A DNA stretch of 60,776 nucleotides from Pantoea sp. 1.19 (GTDB lineage: Bacteria > Pseudomonadota > Gammaproteobacteria > Enterobacterales > Enterobacteriaceae), in NCBI RefSeq assembly GCF_001922585.1, contig NZ_MRBS01000006.1:1-60776 (forward strand), in the 5' to 3' direction. This document shows positions 58,669 to 60,776 of this stretch, piece after piece. The notes beneath the pieces were generated by a model. The model ran no database searches, was not told the DNA's origin, and saw only the letters and a program-made list of their open reading frames with translations. Made by a program: the position numbers and the translations under genes. Position 1 is the first letter of the stretch, and every line of letters starts with the position of its first letter.

Positions 58669-59502
58669 TCAGGCCGGTCGCCACACTGGCCAGGTAAAGC
58701 ACAGCAGATGGATCAGATTCAGCGAGAAGTGAAACAGGGTAGCTACCCACAGCCGGCCGCTCCACCACCAGGCGAGGCCGTAGATGACCCCGGCCAGCGC
58801 GGCAAAGGCTACCAGCAGCGGGCCGCCGGCCAGATGCGCCAGGCCAAATAGCAGCGAGGCCAGCAGCAGTCCGCCCCAGCCGCCGCAGCACGCCTGCAGT
58901 CGGGACTGCAGCCAGCCGCGAAACAGCGCCTCTTCCGCCAGGGAGACAAAAAACAGATTGGCCAGTACAAACTGCGGCAGCCACGCCGGCAGATGCGGCT
59001 CCAGGCGCAGGCCGCCGAGCGCCACCGCCAGTAGCAGTAACGCCGGTACGCTCAGCGCCAGCAGCAGCCACCGCCTCCGCCCCACCGGCCGGGCCGGCGT
59101 ACGGGCCAGCACGCCCGGCAGCATCGCCGCCAGCAGAAACGGCACCATGGCTTTGTCCAGGTTAAACCACAGGCTGGCCGGGGCGCTCTGCGGCCCAACC
59201 GCCACGCTGTCCACCACCTTCAGATTTGTGAAGCCCGGCAGCAGATGCAGAAACAGCCCGGCGCACAGCAGCACCAGCAGCGCCTCGCTGGCGGCCTGCC
59301 AGCGTGGCCGATCGCCAAGCAGCGCATGACCGCGCGCCAGCATCCCGCCGGCGATCAGGATCAGCACGCCGCTGAGGGCGATGCTTCCTTGCCACCAGCC
59401 CAGCAGCACTGCGACCCCGGCCAGGCCAGTAGCCAGCGTACGTTGGACAAATAACAGCCCCAGCGCGATGGCCAGTAGCAGCCAGATTCCTTCCTGTGTC
59501 AT
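58669..59502 (-). CDS. CPBP-family intramembrane metalloprotease
   Basis: 277 residues with about eight membrane segments. CPBP (Abi) signatures: E190-E191 with R195 (EEALFRGWL), H223 (FGLAHL), and H258/N262 (HFSLN). Putative glutamate protease of the Rce1 family; bacterial substrates are mostly unknown. Thirteen bases after the nucleoside hydrolase, so possibly co-transcribed with it. Confidence 0.9.
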   Translation of the reverse strand: MTQEGIWLLLAIALGLLFVQRTLATGLAGVAVLLGWWQGSIALSGVLILIAGGMLARGHALLGDRPRWQAASEALLVLLCAGLFLHLLPGFTNLKVVDSVAVGPQSAPASLWFNLDKAMVPFLLAAMLPGVLARTPARPVGRRRWLLLALSVPALLLLAVALGGLRLEPHLPAWLPQFVLANLFFVSLAEEALFRGWLQSRLQACCGGWGGLLLASLLFGLAHLAGGPLLVAFAALAGVIYGLAWWWSGRLWVATLFHFSLNLIHLLCFTWPVWRPA

Positions 59503-59515
59503 CTCAATATCCTGA

Positions 59516-60496
59516 TTACGTGTTGGCCAGTACGCTGTTAATCAGCGCCAGCAGGCGAACATTATCCACCTGCGTCAAAACAGTAATGGGCGGCTGCGGC
59601 GGCAGCACTATCCCCACGTCGAGACGCAGCGGATGGCGAACGCGCCAGCTGCGCCCGCGGGTTGGCCCGGCATGCAGATCAATCCCTACCTGAAACGCTG
59701 CCCGCTCGACCAGTGAAGGATCCAGCAGCCACGCCACCGCCAGCGCATCGTGGATCCAACAGCCCGGCAGCTGCCGGGTCTGCATCGCGTAGGCGATCCA
59801 CGGGCGCATGGTATGAGCAATATAGTCAGCCAGCGGCGTATGCAGGCCGGCAATCCGATCGAGATCCGCTTCGGTCATCAGGGTTTGCGTCGTGACATCC
59901 ATTGGCACCAGCGTGATGCGCGCGCCACTGTGCAACACTTTGTGCGCGGCCTCGGGGTCGAGACCAAAGTTGGTGTCCTTCAGGTAGTGATCAACGGCAA
60001 ACACGCCGCCCATAATGACAATTTCCGCCACCTGCCCGGCCATTGCCGGAAAGAGCTGCATCGCTAACGCCACGTTGGTCAGCGGGCCAATGGCTACCAG
60101 GGTTATCTCACCGGGACGCGCGCAAATCAGCTCGCCCATCGCCTGCGCCGCACGCGGTTCGCCGGCCGGCCCCTTCGGCGGCACGGCCACTCCCTGCCAC
60201 AGCCCCGCCAGCCCGTTTTCGTGAACGCGGCGATCCAGCTGGGCCCGCCACGGTTCTGCCGGCTCCACCAGCGCCTCAGACGCCCCGCGTACTACCGGCA
60301 CCGCGCGACCGCTGCGCGCCACCAGGTCCTGCGCCACTGCCAGTCCCGTCTCGCTGGGAGTATTGCCGGAAACGGTGGTAATCAGCTCCAGCCTGAGCCC
60401 CGGTGAGGCCAGCGCCAGCGCTAATGCCAGGCCGTCGTCGGTGTTCGCACCGGGAATGCCATTTCCCGGATCGCAATCAATAATCACGCTTTTCAT
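59516..60496 (-). CDS. Nucleoside hydrolase
   Basis: 326 residues of the inosine-uridine hydrolase family: N-terminal calcium-binding aspartates D7, D9 and D20/D21 (DCDPGNGIPGANTDD), and NFGLDPEA near 195, with WIHDALAVAWL near 270. The usual DxDPGxDD loop is expanded here by about eight residues. Hydrolyses ribonucleosides to base and ribose. Start at 60496 follows GGAG. Overlaps the end of the LacI-type gene by 20 bp. Confidence 0.9.
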   Translation of the reverse strand: MKSVIIDCDPGNGIPGANTDDGLALALALASPGLRLELITTVSGNTPSETGLAVAQDLVARSGRAVPVVRGASEALVEPAEPWRAQLDRRVHENGLAGLWQGVAVPPKGPAGEPRAAQAMGELICARPGEITLVAIGPLTNVALAMQLFPAMAGQVAEIVIMGGVFAVDHYLKDTNFGLDPEAAHKVLHSGARITLVPMDVTTQTLMTEADLDRIAGLHTPLADYIAHTMRPWIAYAMQTRQLPGCWIHDALAVAWLLDPSLVERAAFQVGIDLHAGPTRGRSWRVRHPLRLDVGIVLPPQPPITVLTQVDNVRLLALINSVLANT

Positions 60497-60776
60497 CGGT
60501 GTCTCCGCTATGCAGCTCTCCGGCGGGGCAGCCGCAAGACTCACCCAGCTCAAGCTGATAATCAAACTCACGCAGCACGGTCTCGCCGCTCCACTGCTGA
60601 AGCAGGGCAATGGCCGTTTTAGCCATCTCTCGTACCGGCTGCCGCACGGTGGTCAGGGTGGGGACGGTGTAGCGCGACTGCGCGGTCCCGTTGAAGCACA
60701 CCAGCGCCACATCCTGTGGCACACGCAGTCGATGACGATTTAGCGCGCTGATTGCCCCGATTGCCTGCCCCTCATT
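60477..60776 (-). CDS. LacI-family regulator, C-terminal part, cut by the right edge
   Basis: 99 residues visible, open to the window end. Ends of the periplasmic-binding-like effector domain: ALNRHRLRVPQDVALVCFNG, then YTVPTLTTVRQPVREMAKTA, typical of LacI regulators. The N-terminal DNA-binding domain lies outside. The 20-bp overlap with the nucleoside hydrolase start implies co-translation; it probably represses that operon in response to a nucleoside or ribose, which is an inference. Confidence 0.9.
   Translation of the reverse strand, partial: NEGQAIGAISALNRHRLRVPQDVALVCFNGTAQSRYTVPTLTTVRQPVREMAKTAIALLQQWSGETVLREFDYQLELGESCGCPAGELHSGDTDEKRDY

Overview
The window is GC-rich chromosomal DNA of an enterobacterium. 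Gene content and order fit an Erwiniaceae-like member of Enterobacterales (Erwinia/Pantoea relatives); this placement rests on synteny and protein similarity by eye, not on a search. No rRNA, tRNA, CRISPR array, insertion sequence or prophage was seen. Most of the window is conserved housekeeping sequence with accessory genes set between the blocks.

Left part (1-17500). The left edge cuts an in-frame repeat ORF. A carbonic anhydrase and SulP transporter pair follows, then a decayed acid-phosphatase gene, a laccase-domain protein and a cupin. Next comes the block prfB-lysS (prfB with its programmed frameshift), a LysE-type exporter facing the other way, xerD-dsbC-recJ, fldB, sdhE-ygfX, ygfZ and trhA, in the order expected for enterobacteria. 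An HD-domain protein, a LysR regulator and a divergent tautomerase complete it.

Middle (17500-36500). A GlpD-like oxidase is followed by a tandem 104/110-bp non-coding repeat, then opgB and ampH (envelope glucans and peptidoglycan), a gene-free stretch of about 0.7 kb, and ahpC-ahpF with a terminator-like hairpin between them. A complete peptide-type ABC importer (substrate-binding protein, two permeases, double ATPase) lies downstream of mmuM, whose promoter carries a MetJ operator. A racemase, an unrecognised winged-helix-like regulator, a LuxR-type regulator and a PrpA-like phosphatase make up the least conserved stretch.

Right part (36500-60776). ettA and nadR flank an inserted two-partner secretion pair, tpsA-tpsB. 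serB-radA-nadR, ytjB, a small secreted protein, the deoCABD operon, a CNT nucleoside transporter, yjjV-yjjU, ytjA, osmY and prfC follow, a recognisable version of the E. coli 99-100 min region. Both deoC and the nucleoside transporter have paired CRP-like sites exactly 52 bp apart, the layout of CytR/CRP-controlled promoters, so nucleoside import and deoxyribose catabolism appear co-regulated. The right end holds a CPBP membrane protease, a nucleoside hydrolase and the C-terminal end of a LacI-type regulator that is cut by the window edge.

Starts were moved inward from the longest ORF where a clear ribosome binding site and family length supported it. Many long ORFs antisense to real genes are artefacts of the high GC content and are not listed.
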